Assembly (NCBI RefSeq): GCF_023612255.1
Contig: NZ_CP063231.1
Coordinates: forward strand, 4,086,501-4,150,500
Reading direction: 5' to 3'
Source: Luteibacter flocculans
GTDB taxonomy: Bacteria; Pseudomonadota; Gammaproteobacteria; Xanthomonadales; Rhodanobacteraceae
Length of the DNA stretch: 64,000 nt
Shown: positions 29,861-39,412 of the stretch, piece after piece
Position numbering within the stretch: the stretch's first letter is position 1
Layout: each line of letters opens with the position of its first letter
The notes under the pieces: generated by a model
What the model saw: the letters and a program-made list of their open reading frames with translations, nothing else
Databases searched by the model: none
What the model was told of the DNA's origin: nothing
Program-made: the position numbers and the translations under genes

Positions 29861-30523
29861 ATGACCGAACGCTCGAAACCCCGTATTCACTCGCGAAAAC
29901 AGCCAAAACAGGCACGCTCGAACGAACTCGTGGCGGCGGTGCTGGAGGCCGCTGCTCAGGTTTTGGCGAAGGAAGGCGCGCACCGGTTCACCACCGCGCG
30001 GGTCGCGGAGAAGGCCGGCGTCAGCGTGGGCTCGCTCTACCAGTATTTCCCGAACAAGGCGGCGATCCTGTTTCGCCTGCAAAGCGACGAGTGGAGGCAG
30101 ACGTCGGACTTGCTGCGCGGCATTCTCGAAGACACGAGCAAGCCGCCGTTCGAACGCGTGCGCATCCTCGTCCATGCATTCATTCGTTCCGAGTGCGAGG
30201 AAGCCGCCATGCGCGTGGCGCTCGACGATGCCGCGCCGTTCTATCGCGATGCGCCCGAGGCACAGGAGATCAAGGCGGCAGGCCGACGCACGGCCGAGCG
30301 CTTCGTGCAGGAAGCGGTGCCGAAAGCGCCGAAGGCCACGCGCGCGCTCGCGGCCGAACTCATGACCACGACACTGAGCGCGGTCGGCAAGCAGTTCTCG
30401 GAGAGCCCGCGGTCGGCAGCGCAAATTCACGCGTATTCAGAAGCCATGGCCGACATGTTCTGCGCTTATCTGGACGGCCTCGCGACGACCCCGACATCCA
30501 AGCGGACATCGGCGGCGCGGTAA
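29861..30523 (+). CDS. TetR-family transcriptional regulator
   Basis: 220 aa. The DNA-binding domain is at residues 20-70, with FTTARVAEKAGVSVGSLYQYFPNKAAIL as the helix-turn-helix and following helix. The C-terminal ligand domain is helical without a recognised subfamily signature. It is divergent from the O-methyltransferase gene, which it probably represses together with itself. Confidence 0.9.
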   Translation: MTERSKPRIHSRKQPKQARSNELVAAVLEAAAQVLAKEGAHRFTTARVAEKAGVSVGSLYQYFPNKAAILFRLQSDEWRQTSDLLRGILEDTSKPPFERVRILVHAFIRSECEEAAMRVALDDAAPFYRDAPEAQEIKAAGRRTAERFVQEAVPKAPKATRALAAELMTTTLSAVGKQFSESPRSAAQIHAYSEAMADMFCAYLDGLATTPTSKRTSAAR

Positions 30524-30639
30524 GCACAGCGAGGCGATCGGAAACCTTCGTCGAGAAAGACGAGTCGAGCGCCAGCACGAGGGGGAAGCCGCTTCGCATG
30601 ATGTCGCACCGAATAAGGTAGGTACGCAGTACACACGAA

Positions 30640-30657
30640 ACGGCTGCTTCCAGCCGT
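30640..30657 (-). terminator. Hairpin after the aldo-keto reductase gene
   Basis: A 7-bp stem (ACGGCTG/CAGCCGT) with a GAAG loop on the minus strand, followed by TTTCG, lies 38 bp past the stop of the aldo-keto reductase gene. The T-run is short, so termination strength is uncertain. Confidence 0.4.
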
Positions 30658-30694
30658 CGAAATGGTTCGCGGTTCGACGACGTAACGCTGATTC

Positions 30695-31726
<1,032 letters not shown>

Positions 31727-31828
31727 GGCGGGGCTCCGGGGGGCGGTGGGGGCGCAGGAAGGCCAGGCGAAGCCTCGAATGGTACAATGCGCGACCGCCA
31801 TCGCTTGCCTCCGTCGCTTGCCCCCTAG

Positions 31829-32854
31829 ATGCGTGAATCGACGCTGCCACGCATGACCACGTTCGCGTCGGCCCTTCGCCTGTGGCTGGTCATGTTGTTC
31901 ATCGCTGCGATCGTCGTGCTCGGCTCCCTGCTGCTGGGCGGTGCCGATTCCAGCATGGCCTCCTCCTGGCAGGCGTTGCGCTCCGCCGATCCCACGCCCA
32001 TGCATACCATTGTCTGGGAGCTGCGCCTGCCGCGTTCGATCGCCGCATTCGGCGTGGGCGGTCTGCTCGCGATCTCGGGATGCCTGATGCAGATCCTGGT
32101 GCGCAACCCGCTGGCCGATCCGTACACGCTGGGACTGTCGGGTGGTGCGGCGGTCGGCGCACTGGGCGCCATGCTCGCGGGAGCCGGCGCGCTCGCCACC
32201 GCGGCGGGTGCCGCCTCCGGTGCACTGCTCGCCTGTATCGCCGTGTTCGTGCTGGCGCATCGCGATCTCCTGGCGCGCGCACGTGCGGCGCAGCGCGAAG
32301 ATTCCACCGACCTCATCCTGATCGGCGTCATGCTGGCGGCCGGCCTCGGCGCCATCGTCAGCATGATGCTGGTGCTCGCGCCCGACCGTAACCTGCGCGG
32401 CATGCTGTTCTGGATGATGGGTGACCTGAGCGGCGTGGCGCACGGCGCTTGGCCCGTCGTGACCCTGCTCGTCTGTGTCGTCCTGGCCGCCCCGCTGGGG
32501 CGGCAACTCAACCTGCTGATGCGCGGCGAGGAATCGGCCAGCGCGCTCGGCGTACGCCCGAACATCGTCAAGTCGGCGATCTTCGCCCTGGCCTCGGTCG
32601 CCACCGCGGTGGCGGTGACCACCGCCGGCACGGTCGGCTTCGTCGGGCTGGTGGTGCCGCATGCCTTGCGCCGCGTGGTCGGCAACGACCAGCGCGTGCT
32701 GCTGCCGGCTTGCGCGATCGGCGGCGGCATCGTGGTGACCATCGCGGACACGATCTCGCGCATCGTGGTCGATCCGATCCAGTTACCCGTGGGTGCGGTG
32801 ATGGCGATCATTGGCGTTCCCGCCTTCATGGTCCTGCTGGTGCGGCGCCGATGA
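31829..32854 (+). CDS. btuC: Vitamin B12 ABC importer, permease
   Basis: 341 aa FecCD/BtuC-family permease with about ten helices. Family motifs include ELRLPRSIAAFGVGGLLAISGCLMQ, RNPLADPYTLGLSGGAAVGA and TVGFVGLVVPHALRRVVG, the last being the coupling-helix region that contacts the ATPase. No clear RBS fits either ATG 31829 or the internal ATG 31853, so the start is uncertain. The stop overlaps the ATPase gene as ATGA. No cobalamin riboswitch could be recognised in the short upstream spacer. Confidence 0.85.
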   Translation: MRESTLPRMTTFASALRLWLVMLFIAAIVVLGSLLLGGADSSMASSWQALRSADPTPMHTIVWELRLPRSIAAFGVGGLLAISGCLMQILVRNPLADPYTLGLSGGAAVGALGAMLAGAGALATAAGAASGALLACIAVFVLAHRDLLARARAAQREDSTDLILIGVMLAAGLGAIVSMMLVLAPDRNLRGMLFWMMGDLSGVAHGAWPVVTLLVCVVLAAPLGRQLNLLMRGEESASALGVRPNIVKSAIFALASVATAVAVTTAGTVGFVGLVVPHALRRVVGNDQRVLLPACAIGGGIVVTIADTISRIVVDPIQLPVGAVMAIIGVPAFMVLLVRRR

Positions 32855-33633
32855 GTCTGGAACTCGCCGCCGAATCGCTCGCCTTGTCGATGCGTGGCCG
32901 GCGCCTCGTCGATGCGTTGGACATGCGCGTGGCGCCGGGTGACGTCTGGTGCGTGCTCGGCCCCAACGGCGCCGGCAAATCCACGCTGTTGCGCACGCTT
33001 GCCGGGTTGCGGCCTGCCGATGGTGGCCGCGTGACGCTGGGGGATCGCGACATCGCGTCGTACCGACCGATCGAACTGGCACGGCGGCGCGGTTTTCTTC
33101 CGCAGACGATCGTGGATGCCTTCAGCCTCAGCGTGCTGGATGCGGTGATGTCCGCACGTCACCCGAGCCTGCCGTTCTGGGCCTGGGGCGAGGACCAGCC
33201 GGCACCCGCCCAACGCGCGCTGCGCACGTTCGAACTGGAAACGCTGGCCGAACGCGATGTCACCACGCTCTCCGGCGGCGAACGCCAGCGCGTGAACATC
33301 GCCACGTTGTTCACGCAGGACGTGGACGTGCTGCTGCTCGACGAACCGCTGGCCTCGCTCGACCTGCATCATCAGATGAAGGCGTTGCACGAACTGATGC
33401 GCGCGGCGTCGCAGGAGGGCAAGTCCGTGGTCTACACGGTCCACGACATCAACCTCGCCTTCCAGCACGCCACGCATGCGGTATTGCTCGATGGCAGAGG
33501 CGGCGCGCTGGCAGGCCCGAAGGATGCCGTCATTACCAGCGATCACCTGAGCGCTGCCTTCCACCACCCCATCCACGGCGTGACACTCGGCGGCGAACTG
33601 TTCTTCCGCGCCGAGCGCCTGGCCGAACCCTGA
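32851..33633 (+). CDS. btuD: Vitamin B12 ABC importer, ATPase
   Basis: 260 aa from ATG 32851, overlapping the permease stop. Walker A GPNGAGKS, Q-loop FLPQT, signature LSGGERQRVNIA, Walker B VLLLDEPLASLD and H-loop VVYTVHDIN are all intact. It powers import through the permease. The binding-protein gene follows 16 bp later, so the three genes make a complete importer. Confidence 0.9.
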   Translation: MSLELAAESLALSMRGRRLVDALDMRVAPGDVWCVLGPNGAGKSTLLRTLAGLRPADGGRVTLGDRDIASYRPIELARRRGFLPQTIVDAFSLSVLDAVMSARHPSLPFWAWGEDQPAPAQRALRTFELETLAERDVTTLSGGERQRVNIATLFTQDVDVLLLDEPLASLDLHHQMKALHELMRAASQEGKSVVYTVHDINLAFQHATHAVLLDGRGGALAGPKDAVITSDHLSAAFHHPIHGVTLGGELFFRAERLAEP

Positions 33634-33649
33634 GGGCCGCGCCATCGCC

Positions 33650-34525
33650 ATGATCCGCTTTCTCGCATGTCTCGCCTTCGTCGTTGCCGGCACCGCCGCC
33701 GCAGCGTCGGTGACGGTGACGGTGGTCGACGATGCCGGCCGCACGGTAACGCTCGCCGCACCCGCACGGCGCATCGTCAGCCTCGCGCCGAACATCACCG
33801 ATACCTTGTTCGCCGCGGGTGCCGGGGCCTATGTCGTGGGCACCTCGCGGTTCACCGAATACCCGCCGGAAGCGCGCAAGGTGCCCGTCGTCGGCGATGC
33901 GACCACGCTCGATCTCGAACGGATCGTGGGCTTGAAGCCCGACATCATCGTCATCTGGAAGAGCGGTACGCCCGCGGCCCAGGTGGACAAACTCAAGCAG
34001 CTCGGCATCCCCGTGTTCTACGCAGAAACGGTACGCCTGGCCGACATTGCGCCTGCCGTGCGCCGCTTCGGCACGCTGGCGGGCACCTCGGCGGCGGCGG
34101 ACCAGGCGGCGCGCACGTTCGATGCCGCGCTCGATCACCTGCGCGGTGCCTATGCCGGCAAGCGGCGGCTCAAGGTCTTCTACCAGGTGTGGGACCGCCC
34201 GCTCATGACGATCGGCCATGCGCAGATCACGGATGACGCGCTAAGCCTCTGCGGCGGCGACAACGTGTTCGCCGATCTGGCGCAGGCGGCACCGACCGTC
34301 ACCCGGGAGGCCGTACTGGCGCGCAACCCGGACGCCATTCTCGGCGGCGGCGACGGCGGCTCGCTGGACGGCTGGCGCCACATCGCGTTTCTCGCCGCGG
34401 CACGGCACGGCAACGTGCTGGCTGTGGATGCCCCGACCCTGGCCCTGCCCTCGCCCTCGATCCTGCCCGGTGTGCAGACCCTATGCCACGTACTCGACGA
34501 CGCACGGACCCGCGCAGGTCCCTGA
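33650..34525 (+). CDS. btuF: Vitamin B12 periplasmic binding protein
   Basis: 291 aa with a Sec signal peptide (FLACLAFVVAGTAAAASV). The fold is the helical-backbone metallophore-receptor type: RRIVSLAPNITDTLFAAGAGAYVVG, then DLERIVGLKPDIIVIW and SLCGGDNVF. The spacing of these blocks follows BtuF more closely than siderophore-binding proteins. It delivers cobalamin to the permease. No btuB receptor gene is in the window. Confidence 0.85.
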   Translation: MIRFLACLAFVVAGTAAAASVTVTVVDDAGRTVTLAAPARRIVSLAPNITDTLFAAGAGAYVVGTSRFTEYPPEARKVPVVGDATTLDLERIVGLKPDIIVIWKSGTPAAQVDKLKQLGIPVFYAETVRLADIAPAVRRFGTLAGTSAAADQAARTFDAALDHLRGAYAGKRRLKVFYQVWDRPLMTIGHAQITDDALSLCGGDNVFADLAQAAPTVTREAVLARNPDAILGGGDGGSLDGWRHIAFLAAARHGNVLAVDAPTLALPSPSILPGVQTLCHVLDDARTRAGP

Positions 34526-34614
34526 ACGATGCGGTCGGGTCTTGCGGTCGCCATCACGTTCTCACTGGCTAAACTCCACTCCAACCCGCAAGTGATGTCC
34601 TGGACCGGAGCACG

Positions 34615-36876
34615 ATGATCGCCAACTCCCCTGCCCCGCCCGGCGACCCGACCGATCTGCCCTGGCTTAAAGGCGGTGGCGAAATGGGCGCGCTCATCCG
34701 CGCCTTCGACTGGGCGTCGACCGACGTGGGTCCGCTGGAGCAATGGCCCGCGGCGCTGCGGACGGTGACCAGCCTGCTGTTGCTCTCGCCCGTGCCCATC
34801 GTGCTGCTGTGGGGCGAGAAGGGCTTCATGATCTACAACGACGCCTATTCGGTGTTCGCGGGCAGCCGACATCCGGGCATCCTCGGCTCCGAAGTTCGCA
34901 AGGGCTGGGCGGAAGTCGCCGACTTCAACGACAACGTCATGCGCGTCGGCCTGGCCGGCGGCACCCTGGCCTACAAGGATCAGCGCCTCACCCTGGAGCG
35001 CCACGGCAAGCCCGAGCCGGTGTGGATGGATCTCGATTATTCACCCGTGCTGGACGATAGCGGCAAGCCCGGTGGCGTGATTGCCATCGTCGTCGAGACC
35101 ACGGAGCGCGTGCTGGCCGAGGAGCGCGTACGCGAGAACGAAGCCCGCCTGCGCTTTCTCGATACGTTGCGCGAGGAAACGTCACGGCACGCGGACGCCG
35201 ACACGATCCTCAAGGTGACCACGCGCATGCTCGGCGAACATCTCGGCGTGTCGATCTGCGCCTATGCCGACATGGACGCCGACGAGGACGGCTTTACCAT
35301 CCGTGGCGACTGGGCGGATGAAGACTCGCAGAGCATCGTCGGCCGCTACAGCCTCAACGACTTCGGGCAGTTGGCCGTGCGCAACCTGCATGCCGGCGAG
35401 CCGCTGGTGGTCAACGACAGTCGCGCCGAACTTTCCCCCGACGAAGCGAAGGCCTTTCTCGACATTGGCGTCGGCGCCACCGTGTGCATGCCGTTGCGGG
35501 AGGAAGGAAAGCTCACCGCGCTGATGGCGATTCACGCCAGGGAGCCGCGTCAATGGCAGGAGCGCGAGCTGGCGCTGCTGCGCGAAGTGTCGGAGCGATC
35601 CTGGGCGCACATGCGCCGTGTCCGTGCCGAAGCCGACGTGCGCGAAAGCGAGCGGCGTTTCATGGAGGAGCTCGAAGCGAAGGTCGTCGAACGCACGGCG
35701 GCACTGGAGCGCAGCGAGGAGGCCATCCGCCAGGCGGAGCAGAAGCTGATGCAGGTCCAGAAGATGGAAGCGCTGGGCAACCTTACCGGCGGCGTCGCGC
35801 ACGATTTCAACAATCTGCTCATGGCCATCCATGGCAGCCTGGAACTGTTGCGCGAACGCATGCCGGCCGAGCCGGTGCTCCTGCGCTTGCTCGACAATGC
35901 ACAGGCCGGCGCGGAGCGCGGTGCGACGCTGACGCGGCGCATGCTGGCCTTCGCCCGCCGACAGGAACTGAAGACCGAACGCGTCGATCTCCGCCTGCTG
36001 GTGGAAGGCATGAAGGATCTCATGCAACGTTCGCTCGGCGGCACCATCGTCATCGAAACCCGCTTCGCCACCGGCTTGCCTGCCGTGGAGGCGGATGCGA
36101 ACCAGCTCGAGACCGCCCTGCTCAACCTTGCGGTAAACGCACGCGACGCGATGGACGGCGTGGGCACCCTCACCATCGCCACCGATGAGGTGCGCGTGCA
36201 GGATGCCGATGGACCGGTGCGCCCCGGTCACTACGTCAGACTCATGCTGTCGGACACGGGTTCGGGCATGGACGAGACCACGCTCAAACGCGCCGCGGAA
36301 CCCTTCTTCACCACCAAGGGCGTCGGCAAGGGCACCGGCCTTGGGCTGTCGATGGTGCTCGGCCTCGCCGAACAGCTCGGCGGCGCACTGCTGCTGCGCA
36401 GCCGGAAGGACATAGGCACCACCGCCGAGATCTGGCTACCCGCCGCAGCGCCGGAGGCGATGGAGGCACCGGCGCCCGTCGTGGAGGCGGAGGCACATGT
36501 CTTCGAACGCCGCTCGTCGTCGCGTACGTTGCGTATCCTTTCGGTGGACGATGACGACCTCGTTCGCGCCACGACGATCGAAATGCTGGAAGACCTGGGC
36601 TACACCGTGATCGCCGCGCGTTCGGGACGGGAAGCCTTGTCGGTGCTGGAAGGCGCAAGCGTGGATCTCGTCATTACCGATCACGCCATGCCGCAGATGA
36701 CTGGCATGCAGCTCGCGGCGCAATTGCGTGAACGTTATCCCGACTTGCCCGTGATCCTCGCCACCGGTTACGCCGATCTTCCGCCGGGCCCACACATCGA
36801 GCTTCCGCGTCTGGCGAAGCCCTATTCGCAGGCCGCGTTGGCGGAAGCCGTGGCCCGTGTGGTGCGCCCCGACTGA
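34615..36876 (+). CDS. Hybrid sensor histidine kinase/response regulator
   Basis: 753 aa, soluble, with no membrane helix. Order: PAS-like domain (about 25-165, with VLLWGEKGFMIYNDAYSVFAG), GAF domain (about 185-345), a coiled linker, HisKA with GGVAHDFNNLL (His396), HATPase with NLAVNARDAMDG, DTGSGMD and GTGLGLSMV, and a C-terminal receiver with Asp689 in ITDHAMPQMTG. The DFNNLL H-box and terminal receiver are typical of cytosolic kinases linked to bacteriophytochrome-like or stress sensing. No output protein is encoded nearby, so the phosphoryl flow is unknown. Confidence 0.9.
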   Translation: MIANSPAPPGDPTDLPWLKGGGEMGALIRAFDWASTDVGPLEQWPAALRTVTSLLLLSPVPIVLLWGEKGFMIYNDAYSVFAGSRHPGILGSEVRKGWAEVADFNDNVMRVGLAGGTLAYKDQRLTLERHGKPEPVWMDLDYSPVLDDSGKPGGVIAIVVETTERVLAEERVRENEARLRFLDTLREETSRHADADTILKVTTRMLGEHLGVSICAYADMDADEDGFTIRGDWADEDSQSIVGRYSLNDFGQLAVRNLHAGEPLVVNDSRAELSPDEAKAFLDIGVGATVCMPLREEGKLTALMAIHAREPRQWQERELALLREVSERSWAHMRRVRAEADVRESERRFMEELEAKVVERTAALERSEEAIRQAEQKLMQVQKMEALGNLTGGVAHDFNNLLMAIHGSLELLRERMPAEPVLLRLLDNAQAGAERGATLTRRMLAFARRQELKTERVDLRLLVEGMKDLMQRSLGGTIVIETRFATGLPAVEADANQLETALLNLAVNARDAMDGVGTLTIATDEVRVQDADGPVRPGHYVRLMLSDTGSGMDETTLKRAAEPFFTTKGVGKGTGLGLSMVLGLAEQLGGALLLRSRKDIGTTAEIWLPAAAPEAMEAPAPVVEAEAHVFERRSSSRTLRILSVDDDDLVRATTIEMLEDLGYTVIAARSGREALSVLEGASVDLVITDHAMPQMTGMQLAAQLRERYPDLPVILATGYADLPPGPHIELPRLAKPYSQAALAEAVARVVRPD

Positions 36877-36893
36877 ACGACGGGGCGCACCAC
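36859..36893 (+). terminator. Terminator-like hairpin at the end of the hybrid kinase gene
   Basis: A perfect 12-bp stem (GTGGTGCGCCCC / GGGGCGCACCAC) with an 11-base loop that contains the kinase stop codon. There is no T-run behind it, so it may protect the message 3' end or act with Rho rather than as a classical intrinsic terminator. A second small hairpin (TTGCCCC/GGGGCAA) lies at 36974-36989 in the leader of the next gene. Confidence 0.5.
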
Positions 36894-37039
36894 GCCCACA
36901 ACCGGCCGCCGCCGCGATACCATCGCCATCCCACCCTTCGCCAGGAACCTCGTCCGATGCGCCAGTAATGCCGTTGCCCCTCGGGGCAAGCTCGATCTTC
37001 CCCGCCTTGGGAAAGCGCTTGGCATGAATGGAACATCCC

Positions 37040-38653
37040 ATGACGAAGACCTTTCTGACGCTCGACGGCGTCAGCTGCATCCTGCCGGACGGCCGCGCTC
37101 TCTTCGCTGACCTCCACGAGACGTTCGACGAGCGCGCTACCGGACTCGTAGGGCGTAACGGCACAGGCAAAAGTGTGCTCGCACAGATCCTGGCCGGGCG
37201 GCGCGAACCCACCCTCGGCCGCTGCGTCCGTAAGGGGCGCATCCACTACCTTGCGCAGCGCGTTGCCGAAGACGCCGACGAATCCGTCGCCGCCCTGGCC
37301 GGAGTGAACCATGTGCTCGCCGCGTTGGACCGCATCGCGTCGGGCAATAGCGATCCAAACGACTTCGATACGGTTGGCGAGCACTGGGACATGCACGATC
37401 GCTTGCGCGATGCCCTGAATTCGGTAGCGCTCGAACATGTCGACATCCATGCGAAGGTGAGCGCATTGAGTGGTGGCGAGGCCATGCGTGTCGCATTGCT
37501 CGGCGCGCGCCTCAACGACGCGGATTACCTGATTCTCGACGAGCCCAGCAATCATCTCGACGGCGTGTCGCGCGCTGCACTTAGACAATGGTTACGGGCG
37601 TGGCACGGTGGGCTGCTCGTCGTGAGTCATGACCGCGAGCTGCTGGGCGACATGCAGCGCATCGTCGAGCTGTCACCTTCTGGACTGCGTAGCTATGGTG
37701 GCAACTTCGCCTTCTATGCCGAGACGCGCCGTAACGAAAGGGACGCCGCGCAGCGAACGCTCGATGCGAGCCGGATCGAACGTCGACGCGGCGAAAAAGC
37801 GCTGCGCGAACAAAGGGAACGACAGACAAGGCGACAGGCGCGGGGCCGGCGCGATGCCAGCGACGCCAACCAGGCGCCCATCCTGCTCGGTGGGCAGAAA
37901 AACCGCAGCGAATCGAGTGCCGGACGGTTGCGTCAACGGCAGGACGCTTTACGCGAAGCGCTCTCGGCCAAGGTTTCACAAGCGGCGCTCGGCGTGGAGC
38001 ACAACGTAGCGCCCGCGTTGCTCGTGCCATCCGCCGAGCGCGTGACGCGAAAAAAAGTGGCGGCGTTGGAACACGTTGTGCTGCCGTTCGTGCGCGGTGC
38101 CACGCGCGAGATCGACCTCGTCCTCGCTGGCGGTCAGCGACTAGGCGTCACCGGGCCGAACGGCAGCGGCAAGTCGGTGCTGATGCAGGTGCTGGCGGGG
38201 CGGCTGGCGCCGCTGTCCGGCGAGGTCCATGTATCCGTGCGTTCCGCGTGGCTCGATCAAAGACTGTCGACGCTCGACCCCATGCTGCCGCTGATCGATC
38301 AGATGCGCGACGTCGCAACGTCAGAGAGCGAGGACAGCTTGCGCCTGCGTCTCGCACTGATCGGCCTGGAGGCCGACAAGATACGGGTGCCCACGGGCTT
38401 GCTGAGTGGCGGAGAGCGATTGAAGGGCGCCCTGTTGCACGCGCTGATCGCCGAACCGCCAACCCCCTTGTTGCTGCTCGACGAGCCCGGGAACCATCTC
38501 GACATCGCGTCGCTCGATGCGCTCGAGACCATGCTGCAGCACTATGAAGGCACGCTGGTCGTGGTCTCGCACGACGAGGTATTCCTCGACCGCCTCGACC
38601 TCACCGACCGGCTGTCGCCAACGGCCGACGGCTGGCGAATGCAACCGTGGTGA
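37040..38653 (+). CDS. ABC-F family ATPase
   Basis: 537 aa from ATG 37040, with an alternative ATG at 37028. Two ABC cassettes without membrane segments: Walker A GRNGTGKS and GPNGSGKS; signatures LSGGEAMR and LSGGERLKG; Walker B YLILDEPSNHLD and LLLLDEPGNHLD. The charged linker between them (about residues 235-290, RRRGEKALREQRERQTRRQ) is the P-site-probing element of this family. ABC-F proteins act on ribosomes, either in translation control or antibiotic protection; which applies here cannot be told. The second signature, SGGERLKG, is slightly off consensus. Confidence 0.88.
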   Translation: MTKTFLTLDGVSCILPDGRALFADLHETFDERATGLVGRNGTGKSVLAQILAGRREPTLGRCVRKGRIHYLAQRVAEDADESVAALAGVNHVLAALDRIASGNSDPNDFDTVGEHWDMHDRLRDALNSVALEHVDIHAKVSALSGGEAMRVALLGARLNDADYLILDEPSNHLDGVSRAALRQWLRAWHGGLLVVSHDRELLGDMQRIVELSPSGLRSYGGNFAFYAETRRNERDAAQRTLDASRIERRRGEKALREQRERQTRRQARGRRDASDANQAPILLGGQKNRSESSAGRLRQRQDALREALSAKVSQAALGVEHNVAPALLVPSAERVTRKKVAALEHVVLPFVRGATREIDLVLAGGQRLGVTGPNGSGKSVLMQVLAGRLAPLSGEVHVSVRSAWLDQRLSTLDPMLPLIDQMRDVATSESEDSLRLRLALIGLEADKIRVPTGLLSGGERLKGALLHALIAEPPTPLLLLDEPGNHLDIASLDALETMLQHYEGTLVVVSHDEVFLDRLDLTDRLSPTADGWRMQPW

Positions 38654-38674
38654 CGCCGCCAGCCTTTCGCGCGC

Positions 38675-38706
38675 ATCTTCCGCACAGGAAAGCCCGTGCG
38701 GAAGAT
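38675..38706 (+). terminator. Hairpin after the ABC-F gene
   Basis: A perfect 11-bp stem (ATCTTCCGCAC / GTGCGGAAGAT) with a 10-base loop, 22 bp past the ABC-F stop and just before the converging W/G-repeat gene. No T-run follows, so strength is uncertain; it may serve both strands. Confidence 0.5.
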
Positions 38707-38719
38707 ATCGTCGGCAGGT

Positions 38720-39205
38720 CTAGCGACCTGCGTGACCGGCGATTCTCGTCGGCGGGGCGGCCACCAGATAACGCGAACGGGGTGACTCGGGCACGGGAAA
38801 CAAGGTCATTCGCGTGAAATAGACTTCGATGGACCTGCCCGCGAATTGGCGCACGTCATCTTCGTTGAAGCCATGGACCAGGAACCCCGAATCGATGGCT
38901 CCGCGCGTCACGATCAACCGCGCACTCAGGACGAGTTCGCCCGGCTGTAGCGGATACGTCGGGATGAAGATGCGGACAAGTTCGTTTTCCAGGAACCCTT
39001 CGACGTCCATGCTGACAGTGAGGCCGTTGAGCAGTTCCTCGTACGGAATGAAGCCGTCGACGGCACCGTTAATGATCGGCGCCTTCAATTCGACGTGTCG
39101 GCCCTGCCCCAATCCTTCCTGCCTTCCCTCTGCCCAGCCGTCTTTCCAACCCTGCCGCCAACCTTCTTTCCAGCTTGCGTTGCTGTCGTCCGCTTGATGA
39201 GACAT
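38720..39205 (-). CDS. Hypothetical protein with W/G repeat N-terminus
   Basis: 161 aa. Residues 12-36 are a run of short repeats (WKEGWRQGWKDGWAEGRQ...), with Trp or Gly every four residues and charged residues between. The remainder looks like a small beta-rich domain (VSMDVEGFLENELVRIFIP, then GELVLSARLIVTRG and GRSIEVYFTRMTLFPVP). There is no signal peptide or recognised family. It converges with the ABC-F gene. The N-terminal repeat resembles low-complexity tails seen in other unrelated bacterial proteins, so I draw no function from it. Confidence 0.6.
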   Translation of the reverse strand: MSHQADDSNASWKEGWRQGWKDGWAEGRQEGLGQGRHVELKAPIINGAVDGFIPYEELLNGLTVSMDVEGFLENELVRIFIPTYPLQPGELVLSARLIVTRGAIDSGFLVHGFNEDDVRQFAGRSIEVYFTRMTLFPVPESPRSRYLVAAPPTRIAGHAGR

Positions 39206-39412
39206 TCCGTGTTCTCCTGGCTACGTGTCGATTCGTGCGGCCGTCGGCGCACCGCAATCCCTTGTAGCGACACACCCAGCCGCCAGTCAATGCGGATGAA
39301 AAACGGAAATCACAGCGCTAACAAGCGGTGCGGCCACGTTTGCCGGAGTCGCATAGCGATGATGTCCGACCGAGGGGTCGTCGAGCACGTCGCCCCCCAC
39401 GAAGCCGTCGTC

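Noticed and set aside
31727-31828. Cobalamin riboswitch before btuC
   Set aside because: The spacer is only about 100 bp and shows none of the B12-box features I could recognise.
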